NCBI GenBank assembly: GCA_014728115.1
Contig: WJME01000336.1
Span: 1 to 64,000 of the forward strand
Length of the DNA stretch: 64,000 bases
Origin: Candidatus Zhuqueibacterota bacterium
GTDB taxonomy: Bacteria; Zhuqueibacterota; Zhuqueibacteria; Residuimicrobiales; Oceaniaggregativiventaceae
Reading direction: 5' to 3'
Shown here: positions 9,646-19,536 of the stretch, one piece after another
Position numbering within the stretch: the stretch's first letter is position 1
Layout: each line of letters begins with the position of its first letter
Position numbers and translations under genes: made by a program
Notes under the pieces: model-generated
What the model was told of the DNA's origin: nothing
Databases searched by the model: none
The model's input: the letters and a program-made list of their open reading frames with translations, nothing else

Positions 9646-11964
9646 ATGAAGCGAATTTGTCTTGCCTTTTTTCTTTTTCTGGTCTCTACCCTGCCGGCCC
9701 TTGCAGAGACAAGAGCCATGTGGGTCACTCGATGGGACTATAACACTCCTGATGATGTTAAAATAATCATCGATAATGCCGTATCTGCAGGCATTAACAT
9801 GATCTTTTTTCAAGTACGCGGCAACGGTACGGTACTGTATCCGTCGGAACGGGAAGTATGGTCTGAGAAATTCAATTTTACTGACCCTGGCTGGGACCCC
9901 CTTCAACTCGCAGTTGATTATGGACATCTAAGTGAAATCCAGATTCATGCCTGGGTAAATGTCTATCCTGGCTGGCAAGGTAATGCCCTTCCCGATCACG
10001 GTGGCCAGCTTTATCTCTTGCATCCAGACTGGTTTATGGTCGATCGCTATCATCAGCGCCAACCTCTCAACAGCCACTATGTTTGGCTCTCTCCGACTCA
10101 TCCGCAGGTCAGGGATCATCTGCTGGGTCTATGCAAAGAGATATATACCCAGTATGACATAGATGGGTTGCATCTGGACTATATTCGTTTTCCTTCCAAT
10201 GCCTACTCTTATGATGAGGCATCTCTAAAATCGTTTGTGATCAAATATGGAGCCAGACCCGAGGAAAAACCGGTTTTGTGGGATTCCTGGCGACGGGATG
10301 CAATTAGCCTTTTTGCCGAGCAGTTGTACCAAGAAATGAAATCCCATGATCCCAAACAGGTGCTCAGTGCTTCGGTCATCGGGGATCACATGGAAGCGAG
10401 ACGAGTATTTCTTCAGGATAGCCACGAGTGGCTGGCAAGAGGAGCTATGGACATGTTGTTTCCCATGATCTACACGTCTGATCACCGGTTGTTCAAACGT
10501 CGCTTACAAGACCATTTGCACAATACACACGACCGTTTGATCATCCCCGGAATCATGGTCAACAGCCCGGCAGGACTTGCCACTCAAATGAGGATTGCCA
10601 GCGAGCTGGGTTGTGAGGGCACAGCCTTGTTTGCCTATAGTACGCTTTTTCCCAATCACCGCATGTCAACTGGTTTTAGGGATATTCTCGATGCTGCCTG
10701 GCCTGAGCGCAAGGCTCCCACAACCTTGGCATGGAAAGATCAGATCAACGACAACCAGGGGCCACTGATTTCACAGGTCAAGACGATCCCGGTTGAAACG
10801 AAAACCGAAATCAAATTCAAGGTCGCTGCACAGATTACCGATCCTTCCGGCGTATATGATGATGCAACCGGCTCTACGGGTCACGGCATATATCTTGTCT
10901 ATGACCGTGTATGGCCACCGGAAGAACCTCATCAGGTCAAGATGAGCAGACTCAAAAAAACGCAAGACTGGTATGTCACAGACAAGCCCATCACCTGGAA
11001 GCAATCGGGGCTGGATTTTCGCTGCCGAATTTTTGCATGGGATGATTATCACGAATCCGGAGATAATGCCAAACGCAATCTCGGATACAGCGATGTATGG
11101 TCCCTGTCGATTCTGACCCCGGATCATACGTATATCAATCGGGGACATATCGGACCCGTGCTTTATCATATGCCCACTTGTGTAAGTGTGGATCCCAATG
11201 GCATGATTTGGGCAGCCTCAGATAGTGCTAATCAGATATTTATTTTTGATGCCCAGGGAAACGAAGCCACATTCTCTCCTCTGGTGTTGGGCATGGATCA
11301 TGACATGCAAGAAATCGTTTTTCGCGGAGTCGCTGATTTGTCACATGATGGTAAAAACATCATGTATATCGTTTCTGCGGACAATCCGAATGTTTTGTTT
11401 CGATTCAATCTTTATACCGGCGAACCGTTGCCGGGTATTGAACTGGACTTTGCTGCAGGTGCCATCGACTGTGACGAGCAAGGCAATCTGTTTTTATTGG
11501 AAAAGAATCAAACCCGGTTCCATATCCTCGATCCTCAGGGAAAGGAATATCTGGGCAGTCCGTTTGGCGACTTTTATACCGGAACCGATATCGCAGTTCT
11601 TGACAATGCGATGATGGTTCTGATCAATGACCGTACGCGTGATAAAGTTCAATGTTGGCATGGTGCAATTGAAGGCCGTTTCAGCCGATATTGGCAAGAA
11701 CAAGATATTCGCACAGTGGATATCGGTTCTGGCAAAGTAAATACATTTTTATCCAGTCTCATCTATATCCCTCATGCTTCGCGGGGCATCATTTCCATCC
11801 TCGATCGGACAGGCACTCCAAAGGCTTATCTCCACAGTCACAATCCTCCGCTGCGGGCACCTATGGACTTGGCCATTACCGCGAGCTCTGATACCCTTTT
11901 TGTTTTGGAAAGGTCCGGCAGGGGGCCCACACGCTTACAATTCTGGGAGCGCCAAAACCGGTGA
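9646..11964 (+). CDS. secreted GHL10/DUF187-type glycosyl hydrolase-like protein with C-terminal NHL/beta-propeller-like region
   Basis: Signal peptide MKRICLAFFLFLVSTLPALA then ETRAMWVTRWDYNTPDDV, INMIFFQVRGNGTVLYPS, IDGLHLDYIRFP. The ORF opens at 9505; Met48 at 9646 starts a signal peptide and is preferred. Confidence 0.85.
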   Translation: MKRICLAFFLFLVSTLPALAETRAMWVTRWDYNTPDDVKIIIDNAVSAGINMIFFQVRGNGTVLYPSEREVWSEKFNFTDPGWDPLQLAVDYGHLSEIQIHAWVNVYPGWQGNALPDHGGQLYLLHPDWFMVDRYHQRQPLNSHYVWLSPTHPQVRDHLLGLCKEIYTQYDIDGLHLDYIRFPSNAYSYDEASLKSFVIKYGARPEEKPVLWDSWRRDAISLFAEQLYQEMKSHDPKQVLSASVIGDHMEARRVFLQDSHEWLARGAMDMLFPMIYTSDHRLFKRRLQDHLHNTHDRLIIPGIMVNSPAGLATQMRIASELGCEGTALFAYSTLFPNHRMSTGFRDILDAAWPERKAPTTLAWKDQINDNQGPLISQVKTIPVETKTEIKFKVAAQITDPSGVYDDATGSTGHGIYLVYDRVWPPEEPHQVKMSRLKKTQDWYVTDKPITWKQSGLDFRCRIFAWDDYHESGDNAKRNLGYSDVWSLSILTPDHTYINRGHIGPVLYHMPTCVSVDPNGMIWAASDSANQIFIFDAQGNEATFSPLVLGMDHDMQEIVFRGVADLSHDGKNIMYIVSADNPNVLFRFNLYTGEPLPGIELDFAAGAIDCDEQGNLFLLEKNQTRFHILDPQGKEYLGSPFGDFYTGTDIAVLDNAMMVLINDRTRDKVQCWHGAIEGRFSRYWQEQDIRTVDIGSGKVNTFLSSLIYIPHASRGIISILDRTGTPKAYLHSHNPPLRAPMDLAITASSDTLFVLERSGRGPTRLQFWERQNR

Positions 11965-11965
11965 C

Positions 11966-12844
11966 TCAGGTTTGGCTTGGCCGGGTGAGTAAAAGCGAGC
12001 AGGGCAAATTCTGTAATGCGAGTTCCAGATCATGTGGAAAGAGTCGATCCCATAATCCCAGGCGATCACGTGAAGATGCCACAACGAGCAAATCTGCATC
12101 AATATCACGCGTAAAGGATAAAGTCGACTGTCGGTTTGAATCATGCAATGATCTCGTATGATGATTGATGCCGGAAAAATCGAATTGACTCAAAAACTCT
12201 TTTAGCTTATTATCTTCGTCTGCATATATCTTGCGTATCTCTTTGGCCTGATTTTCATCCAAATCCGATGTACGGAATGTATGGGTGAGATAGAGTTCCT
12301 GAGCGCCTGAATAATAGGCGATATTGGTAGCGACCTGCACTGCCATATGAGCTTCGTTGTCATATTCTACAGCACAATGAATCTTTTTCAACTCATCGGG
12401 TTTTACCTGGGGTTCGGTAAACAGCATAACCGAACAGGGCGCATTTCTGGCCAGATTACGGGCCACACTGCCAAAATAGTATTTGAACAATCCCTCCTTT
12501 TTCAAAGCACCGGCAACGATCAGGTCAGCATGATACTCTTTGGCCACATCCATAAGCACATCTGCGGCCGGCCCGGATCGAATCATGAAAATCGGTGGAT
12601 GATCACGAAAGTTAGAGCGCTCAATGGCCTCTTCCAGCCGGTGTTTATTGGCCGGATTATCCTCCCCTACATTGACGATAATGGGCCAGGTTCCCAGAAT
12701 TTTCAACAATCTGTGCGATTCATTCAGAATTGCTGTCAAACGCGGTGAAAAACCGGCAGCCACCACAGCTCGTTTGTAAATAGGTTCGGGCAAATTTTTA
12801 TTTTGTAAGGGATATTCGATTGCCAAAACACGTCCTCTTGTCAC
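11966..12844 (-). CDS. universal stress protein family (two-domain UspA-like)
   Basis: DLIVAGALKKEGLFKYYFGSVARNLARNAPCSVMLF and ADLLVVASSRDRLGLWDRLFPHDLELALQNLPCSLLLTRP, Usp C-terminal signatures. Confidence 0.8.
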   Translation of the reverse strand: MTRGRVLAIEYPLQNKNLPEPIYKRAVVAAGFSPRLTAILNESHRLLKILGTWPIIVNVGEDNPANKHRLEEAIERSNFRDHPPIFMIRSGPAADVLMDVAKEYHADLIVAGALKKEGLFKYYFGSVARNLARNAPCSVMLFTEPQVKPDELKKIHCAVEYDNEAHMAVQVATNIAYYSGAQELYLTHTFRTSDLDENQAKEIRKIYADEDNKLKEFLSQFDFSGINHHTRSLHDSNRQSTLSFTRDIDADLLVVASSRDRLGLWDRLFPHDLELALQNLPCSLLLTRPSQT

Positions 12845-13210
12845 ACCAGAAATACGACTCGGTTATTGATTTAAACTTTTGAATTGGTTTGCAAGTTCCT
12901 GAATGATGTATCGCTAAAACTGCTATGATCCGGAAGAAACGAATTCCATTATGGTATACAGCGGGATCCCTACAAAAATTTGCAAAACAGCCTCCTCTAT
13001 GAATTCCGTTCAATTGCAAAGTGAAATTTGTTTCTGAGCAAGCTATCGACAAACCACGATCCGGCTGGATTTTGCCAATGTTTGAACGAGGACAAGTTGA
13101 TGTTTTACAGATGGTTCAAACCGCCGATAATAGGCTGAGGCGGATCAAGTAGGAAAGGTACTAATCATATGTCTAAATTTCAAGCAGATTTTAGACTAGT
13201 TTATAAAAAT

Positions 13211-13241
13211 CCCGGATCTCCAAAAAGCATGCAGATCCGGG
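13211..13241 (-). terminator. Rho-independent terminator downstream of the NagB-PIG-L gene
   Basis: CCCGGATCT...AGATCCGGG 9-bp perfect stem followed on the minus strand by ATTTTTATAAA. Confidence 0.7.
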
Positions 13242-13290
13242 AAAATCTGCTCTTATCCACAATGCAATGACACTCTAGCCCATCAAAGGA

Positions 13291-15684
13291 TCAAACCTTT
13301 GGAGGAATAATGTTTGCATTTTGATCGGATTTGACATTTTCCGTAGATTTTCTCAACTCATAGGCCTTTTCATAAAATTCATCTACAGACAAGGTCTTGA
13401 GATAAACCATACCATGGGTAGCTCGCAGGCGGGGATGGGTACTCTCGTTAAAATATTCTCTACCCAACGACGTCTTGACTTGATGATACTGCTCTACCAT
13501 GATTCGCTGGGATAACCGGGAAAAGGGTCCATCCAATTCATGACTGGGAAAAGAGGCTTCACGCTGCGAACCAAAGCAGTTATCAAAGGCATTTTCCAGC
13601 ACTGCCATCGAATTCAATGAAACTGGAACCATGACATCAGATTCACTGGGATGAAATCTGAACCACACATTACGATATCCCCAGACTTGAATGTCTTTGC
13701 GACCGGTTTCCTCCTGATAAATATGCAGCGCCTGTGCCAGGGTTTGCAAGACTTTGTAATGAGTCGATGGTCCGCTTCCTTCCGGATCATACGCCACGGT
13801 GACCACTGTCGGTTGAATGGTTCGAGCAAGATTGAGTACGGGTTCGACATCACGAACTCGATCGATGGTCGATCCAAACATTCCGCCCCCATAAAATCCA
13901 AGGCGTAAGTGATGCACATTAGAGCTGTTAAATCCGAGATAACCCCATAACAAATCCGCTTCCCACTCGCGAATCATCCCTTTGAGCTGTTGGATATAGG
14001 GTAAATCTTTTTTACCAGGATATTGGCTATCAAAATAAAGAATCATCTCCGAGATTCGATTGGTTAACTGAGACAGGTTATCTTCATCAAAGATCTTCAT
14101 CAAATTGCGCAAGAGACGACGGGCTTCACCCTCTTGTTTGGTGGTGCGACTATGGGCAGCCACTCCATCCAGATATTGATAGATATCCCGATTACGACCG
14201 ATCTCGTTATCCGGATCAAAATATCCCTCGCTCATCATATCAACAAAGTGTGGATTTTTTATGAATTTTTGCAAGTTGACCAAAAGACGTTTGGCATAGG
14301 CATTGGTCACAGCGTTGAATCCGCTGGTCATATAGTTAAAATGATGAACATTTTTGGGACTGCGCACCAGATGGATGATATATGCCCAGTACCCCAACAT
14401 GATATCATCATGATGCGGTGCAGTATGCATGAACACATGATTTTCAAGAGGCGCAATGCCCTTGTTTATCTTGGTCTCTATGCGATCTCGTACCTCAAGC
14501 GAAAGATCTAAAGCCGATTTTTTCGTCGTTTTCAAGATCCACTTTGAGGAACGGACGGTTTCAAAATCGGATTTCTCCAAATCAACGAGTTTCTTGTTGA
14601 AATCCAGTCCCAGATCGATAACAATCCGATCGATCTCATTATCCGGGACCGGATCCATGCGTGTGACATCTTCGAAGCGACGCTCGACCAAAAGAGACGC
14701 GGCTCCACGCGTCAAATAAAACCGGGAATTCTTTAGTTTTTGCAGTGCGGTCGCCGGATACAGATTGCTCGGCGCATTTTCAATGGAATCTTTGATCACT
14801 CCTGCATGATCTTCACCGGCTGCCATGACAAGGCCCACACAGTTCCGATTATAGGTAATCGTCGACAATCCTATGGTCATCACCAGACGATTACGCGCCA
14901 CTTCAATGCCACCGAGGTCGGTTGCTGCTGTGGCCTGTGTTTCGTAATTGGTCCCGGTAAGACGGGTTGTGGAATAATGATCAGAGCCACGCACATTAAA
15001 AGAGATATGACCGTCCGGTCCAATACCGCTGATGTAAAACCCGATCCCTTCCATCTCGCGAATCTTGTCTTCATAGTTTGTACAATATTGATCTACCCGT
15101 TCGATGATCTCTTTTTGCAAACGTTCGAGTCGGGTCCGGCCATAACGGGTTCGCAGGGAAAGATCAACAATATCATCCGGGAACACATCCGCCGGCGTCA
15201 AGCCGTTGGGCATTCCCGTTGTCCAGGCATTCATGAGCAACGTCTTTTTAGGATCGATGCCAAATCCGCGGTTATAGTACTTTGATATAAAATACCGAAA
15301 ACTATTATTTTGTGTGGGATTGATGGGGTAAAACTCTTCAGCCTGTACAAACCGGAGCTGATTCATCTTGGGTTTTTTACCCGGATCGATCTGATAGGTT
15401 TCCAGCTCGTTCTGAATCTCTTGTACCTGCCAGTTTTCCAGTAAATAGATCACATTTTTGATAAAGTGTTCAGGAGTTTTTCCCACAGGAAGAGATACAA
15501 TACCCTCCGGATTCTCCTGAACCCATTCGATAAAACGCAAAGCAACGAGTTTACCCAACGCAGGATAATTATCTACCTCTAAAACCGGAATCTTTTCAGT
15601 TGGCTCGTAAATAAACTTTCTGTTGCTCTGTTGCAAAGCCACCTGCTCCAGTCTGGACTGTGGGGTTCGTTTTGACTTGTTCAT
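13291..15684 (-). CDS. NagB-like glucosamine-6-phosphate deaminase domain fused to C-terminal PIG-L/LmbE-type deacetylase domain
   Basis: VSLPVGKTPEHFIKNV and GIGPDGHISFN (NagB) followed by HTAPHHDDIMLGYWAYI and TIQPTVVTVAYDPEGSGPSTHYKVLQ (LmbE/PIG-L). Confidence 0.85.
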   Translation of the reverse strand: MNKSKRTPQSRLEQVALQQSNRKFIYEPTEKIPVLEVDNYPALGKLVALRFIEWVQENPEGIVSLPVGKTPEHFIKNVIYLLENWQVQEIQNELETYQIDPGKKPKMNQLRFVQAEEFYPINPTQNNSFRYFISKYYNRGFGIDPKKTLLMNAWTTGMPNGLTPADVFPDDIVDLSLRTRYGRTRLERLQKEIIERVDQYCTNYEDKIREMEGIGFYISGIGPDGHISFNVRGSDHYSTTRLTGTNYETQATAATDLGGIEVARNRLVMTIGLSTITYNRNCVGLVMAAGEDHAGVIKDSIENAPSNLYPATALQKLKNSRFYLTRGAASLLVERRFEDVTRMDPVPDNEIDRIVIDLGLDFNKKLVDLEKSDFETVRSSKWILKTTKKSALDLSLEVRDRIETKINKGIAPLENHVFMHTAPHHDDIMLGYWAYIIHLVRSPKNVHHFNYMTSGFNAVTNAYAKRLLVNLQKFIKNPHFVDMMSEGYFDPDNEIGRNRDIYQYLDGVAAHSRTTKQEGEARRLLRNLMKIFDEDNLSQLTNRISEMILYFDSQYPGKKDLPYIQQLKGMIREWEADLLWGYLGFNSSNVHHLRLGFYGGGMFGSTIDRVRDVEPVLNLARTIQPTVVTVAYDPEGSGPSTHYKVLQTLAQALHIYQEETGRKDIQVWGYRNVWFRFHPSESDVMVPVSLNSMAVLENAFDNCFGSQREASFPSHELDGPFSRLSQRIMVEQYHQVKTSLGREYFNESTHPRLRATHGMVYLKTLSVDEFYEKAYELRKSTENVKSDQNANIIPPKV

Positions 15685-15753
15685 AATTGAATCCGACTCA
15701 ATTGGTTATATATAGAGTAAACTATTTGATACAAGCGTTCATTTCGCAGGATC

Positions 15754-15780
15754 AAAAAAAGGGTGGAAAATCCACCCTTT
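15754..15780 (-). terminator. Rho-independent terminator of the sugar phosphate isomerase gene
   Basis: Minus strand AAAGGGTGGA-TTT-TCCACCCTTT followed by TTTT. Confidence 0.8.
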
Positions 15781-15781
15781 G

Positions 15782-16771
15782 TCATTCAAATTTCTTGACA
15801 TAGTCTAAAAAGGCTTTTGCCGTTTTATCGAGATTTTCGATACTCCCTCCCCCTCGAAGCACCTCACACATTTCATACACCAGATATCCCTGGTAGCCGA
15901 TATCGCGCAAAGTAGAGATAAACGTGTCATAGTCAATGATCCCCTGCTCGCTAAGGGGTATGGCACGAATCTGGGCCTGAACAGCCTTATAATTGGTTTT
16001 TTCGGGAACATATCGATATTGGGGCATTCTTACATATTGAGCTAAAATGGTATTGACGAGGTAAGGCTCTAATAACCGGATTCCCTGAGAAATCTCTTGC
16101 GGATTCAAGCCCTCAAGAGTGGGAGACCAGGCATCGAATCCCACTTTAACATTGGGCATATCGACCTCTTGCATCAACCAGTACATCTCGTCATGATGAA
16201 TGGCAATATCATGATGGTTTTGTACTGCCAGCGTGACATCCCATTCGGCTGCCTTTTTTCCGGCGAGTTTCAAACCTTCAACAACCATCGCATACTGTTT
16301 ATCGTAAGGAATATCCGGGCGGATATATCCGGTAAAGATCCGCACCATATCGGTCCCCAGATCATGCGCCAGCTTGGCGACCTCGCCCACGTAGCTTGCC
16401 TGAATCTCAACATTGGGGATTCCGGGTTTATCACAGCCGGCCGTAAAATCAGTGTAACCGGCCAGGCCGACCAATTCCAATCCCAGGTCTTTGATCTTTT
16501 GACGCAGACGCTGGCGTGCTTGTTGATCGTAATCAAAAGGCGATACATGCGGTCGTTTTGCGACCAGCATCACACCATCATATCCCAGTTCTTTGGCTTT
16601 GACCAGAAAATCATCCACAGAGAGAAAAGAGTGACCACGCCACACCCCGGCATAGCTAACAGAGTGCAAACAGGTTTTGACCTGAAAATCGCTGGGATTT
16701 CCCGTGGGCACTGCTTGCCCCCATAATTGAGAAAAGACCAATAACATGATCATCGAGGCGAGAGATTTCAT
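15782..16771 (-). CDS. secreted sugar phosphate isomerase/epimerase (AP endonuclease family 2 TIM barrel)
   Basis: Signal peptide; ELGYDGVMLVAKRP, VRIFTGYI, HHDIAIHHDEMYWL, YLVYEMCEVLRGGGSIENL. Confidence 0.85.
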   Translation of the reverse strand: MKSLASMIMLLVFSQLWGQAVPTGNPSDFQVKTCLHSVSYAGVWRGHSFLSVDDFLVKAKELGYDGVMLVAKRPHVSPFDYDQQARQRLRQKIKDLGLELVGLAGYTDFTAGCDKPGIPNVEIQASYVGEVAKLAHDLGTDMVRIFTGYIRPDIPYDKQYAMVVEGLKLAGKKAAEWDVTLAVQNHHDIAIHHDEMYWLMQEVDMPNVKVGFDAWSPTLEGLNPQEISQGIRLLEPYLVNTILAQYVRMPQYRYVPEKTNYKAVQAQIRAIPLSEQGIIDYDTFISTLRDIGYQGYLVYEMCEVLRGGGSIENLDKTAKAFLDYVKKFE

Positions 16772-17066
16772 AGGTTCCTCCTTTTATTGCTGAATTGGAT
16801 CAATGGTTTGCAAATTTACAGCCTCAAAAATCTTATCGAGGCTCCAGTCGGTAAAGTCCCTCTGGAAACTATTCATCTAAAGACACTGCTGTCCAAAATA
16901 GCGAGTTGTGCACATTTTTTCTGTCTATTTTGGACAAGAGTAATCTAAAATATAAATTTATTATCTAAAATCAAACGAAAACATTCCGCAGGTAGAGCTT
17001 GCAATTAATTGAAATAGAAAATATTTTGCAGCTGTTTCTCTTACTGAAAATAAACAGGAGGATAAA

Positions 17067-17912
17067 TTGAAAAAACTATTGTCACTTTTGGCTGTATTGG
17101 GGCTTTTTACCGCTTCTTACCCGCAAGATAACGACAAACTACCTATGGGGTGGAGCAAAAGCATCGTAGGAGTGCTGAACTTGACGCAAACCCAATTCGA
17201 TAATTGGTCGCAGGGAGGTGAAAATTCACTGGCCTGGCAGACGAATTTGAATGCAGAATTTATTAAAAATGATTCAGGTTACACCTGGACGAATACCGGT
17301 AAATTTTCTTATGGTAAGATCAAAGTGGGCGACCAGGACGCGAGAAAGTCTATCGATGAAATTAAACTTGAATCTGTTTACATGCTGAAAATACCTCTCT
17401 TTTTAAAACCCTATCTGTCCGCAAGCGCAGAAACCCAAAGCACCACGGGGTACAAATACGTAGAGGATGAAGCGGTGGCCATATCGAAATTTCTCAATCC
17501 AGCCTATTTTTATCAGAGTCTGGGCCTGGGATATGTGATCGAAAAACGCTTCAAAACGCGGTTGGGTATAGCCCTCAAAGAAACATATGCCCCGGATTAT
17601 CCCGAACTCTATAGCGATGATCCCACGACTGAAAAGATTGAAGAATTGCGATTCGAAGTCGGAGCAGAATCATCAACCTCTCTGAAACAAAAACTCACAG
17701 AGACGACACTGGTCGATTCCGAACTGCAGCTATTTTCAAATTTGCAAAGATTCGATGAAATCGATGTAAGATGGAATACCCTGTTTTCAACCAAAGTATC
17801 TGATTATATCAATATTAATTTTAATTTTATCCTTTTTTATGACAAAGACATTTCCAAAAAGCGTCAGATCAAACAATCGCTGGCCTTGGGTCTTACCTAT
17901 ACTTTTTTATAA
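17067..17912 (+). CDS. DUF3078 domain-containing outer-membrane-type protein
   Basis: Signal peptide MKKLLSLLAVLGLFTASYPQ; WSKSIVGVLNLTQTQFDNWSQGGENSLAWQTNLNAEF. Confidence 0.8.
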   Translation: MKKLLSLLAVLGLFTASYPQDNDKLPMGWSKSIVGVLNLTQTQFDNWSQGGENSLAWQTNLNAEFIKNDSGYTWTNTGKFSYGKIKVGDQDARKSIDEIKLESVYMLKIPLFLKPYLSASAETQSTTGYKYVEDEAVAISKFLNPAYFYQSLGLGYVIEKRFKTRLGIALKETYAPDYPELYSDDPTTEKIEELRFEVGAESSTSLKQKLTETTLVDSELQLFSNLQRFDEIDVRWNTLFSTKVSDYININFNFILFYDKDISKKRQIKQSLALGLTYTFL

Positions 17913-18086
17913 TTGACGATTTCATTTTGCAATGCAGGCATTGCATTTTGACCATATTGATACATAATTTTTTATTCATCATTTCCTAACCACTCCCCAA
18001 GTGATTGATTTTTATGAATCACAAAACGCGACTATAATGGCGCAAAATTTGCAACATTACAGGTATTGACAAATGGGGAGCTGGTT

Positions 18087-18458
18087 ATGAAATGTATACA
18101 GTGTTTTATTTTCGTGGCGTTCCTGTATAGTATGGGATGGGCAAACGAAAAGCAGGCGGATTCGAAATGGGTGCGTGTTGCCAATGAAAAACCGGACCAA
18201 TTTACCGTAGAAACTCTGGCCAATCCATTTCAACAAAGCCAGAGATTGATTTTGAGCCTGCCACAAAAAAGTTATGTCGATTTATCCATACAGGACAGGC
18301 AGGGCAATATATTATTGGATATCTATCGTGGTGAACAAAATGCCGGCATTTACAATCTGGATTGGCAAACAGATGAATTGAATAGCGGAGTCTATTATTT
18401 CAGAATCAAGGTGGACAGTTCGAGTACGACGCTCCCCTTTGCATGGTTAGATCAGTAG
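18087..18458 (+). CDS. small secreted protein consisting essentially of a sorting/FlgD-Ig-like beta domain
   Basis: Signal peptide MKCIQCFIFVAFLYSMGWA; RLILSLPQKSYVDLSIQDRQGNILLDIYRGEQNAGIYNLDWQTDELNSGVYYFRIKVD. Confidence 0.6.
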   Translation: MKCIQCFIFVAFLYSMGWANEKQADSKWVRVANEKPDQFTVETLANPFQQSQRLILSLPQKSYVDLSIQDRQGNILLDIYRGEQNAGIYNLDWQTDELNSGVYYFRIKVDSSSTTLPFAWLDQ

Positions 18459-18527
18459 GCCCCCGAACCCCCCCTCTGGGTCATCCCCCCGATGACCTCC
18501 CAATAGGTGTTGACCGACACTCACTCC

Positions 18528-18827
18528 TTATTCATCATCACTATTAAAATCAAAACCATCGCCCTGGCTTGCCCGTGTCACCACTCGATTATACTCGGCA
18601 AAAATTTCATCCTCAAGATGAGAGCGAAATTGCTTGCTGATCGGATGAGCGATATCTCTTTGAGCACCATCGTCTGATTTTCTTGAGGGCATGCATAACA
18701 AGAGCCCATCCTTACTTTGAATGATTTTAAGTCCTTTGACTGCAAAGATGTTGTCAAAGGTAATGTTCACAAACGCTTTGAGCTTTTTCTCATTTCGAAG
18801 TCGGATGCTAATCTCGGTAATCTCCAT
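18528..18827 (-). CDS. SpoVG family protein
   Basis: MEITEISIRLRNEKKLKAFVNITFDNIFAVKGLKIIQSKDGLLLCMPSRKS...DIAHPISKQFR. Confidence 0.93.
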   Translation of the reverse strand: MEITEISIRLRNEKKLKAFVNITFDNIFAVKGLKIIQSKDGLLLCMPSRKSDDGAQRDIAHPISKQFRSHLEDEIFAEYNRVVTRASQGDGFDFNSDDE

Positions 18828-18991
18828 TCAACTCCCCTTACCATTAAAGTTGCTTGCAGAATTTGGTGAGCTATTATTCATAAAGACGCACGTTCTATTT
18901 GCCAAGAATTGGAGTATGAAACGCGGTGCTGAAATTCACTCAATACTACAGGCAAACCGAAACATTCGCGAACAACAGACCGAACTTTTTT

Positions 18992-19510
18992 CTATTTTTT
19001 TTTCGGCTCTGCCGTTTTGCATCCTCTGGTTTCCTTGAACTCCTGGAAAGAGACATCTTTTTCATAACATCTCTGATCGATATATTTCAGTATGACTAGA
19101 AATTCCTCGGCCGGGATGTAGCCGGGAATGACGGTGACCAACTCACTCTCATGATTCAGGAATGCCAGTGAAGGAAACCCTGTAACGCCAAAAGCTCGGG
19201 TGAGCTCAGGATAGGTATAGGTTTTTCCCTTAAAATGCACACTCTTTTTCTCATTCTCGGCATCGATACGCACTGTAATGAATCGGTCTCCCAAATAAGA
19301 GGAAACACTCTTTTCCTGAAACGTTTTTTCATCCATTACTTTACACCAGTGACACCAGTCAGTGTAAAAGTCAATTAAACTGTGTTTATTCTCTTTTGCC
19401 GCTTTTTCTATTCCGGATTCAAAATCGATCCATTCAGCATCGCTGGCAACAAGATTTTGCACAAACACGAGCAAAAGACTGGAAATAACAATCATCATCC
19501 ATCGCTTCAT
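18992..19510 (-). CDS. thioredoxin-fold protein, exported (CHWC active site)
   Basis: SLIDFYTDWCHWCKVMDEKTFQEKSVSSYLGDRFITVRIDAE; cis-Pro loop VTGFPSLAFLN; signal peptide. Confidence 0.88.
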   Translation of the reverse strand: MKRWMMIVISSLLLVFVQNLVASDAEWIDFESGIEKAAKENKHSLIDFYTDWCHWCKVMDEKTFQEKSVSSYLGDRFITVRIDAENEKKSVHFKGKTYTYPELTRAFGVTGFPSLAFLNHESELVTVIPGYIPAEEFLVILKYIDQRCYEKDVSFQEFKETRGCKTAEPKKK

Positions 19511-19536
19511 ATCATTCTCCCGGGTTTATCGGTTCA

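Noticed and set aside
12798-13052. 84-aa minus-strand ORF in the spacer upstream of the USP gene
   Set aside because: No domain, no convincing RBS, overlaps the USP start; treated as spacer.
18479-18497. GGTCATC-CCCCC-GATGACC hairpin after the small sorting-domain gene
   Set aside because: Real stem but only 7 bp and no T tract; too weak to call a terminator.
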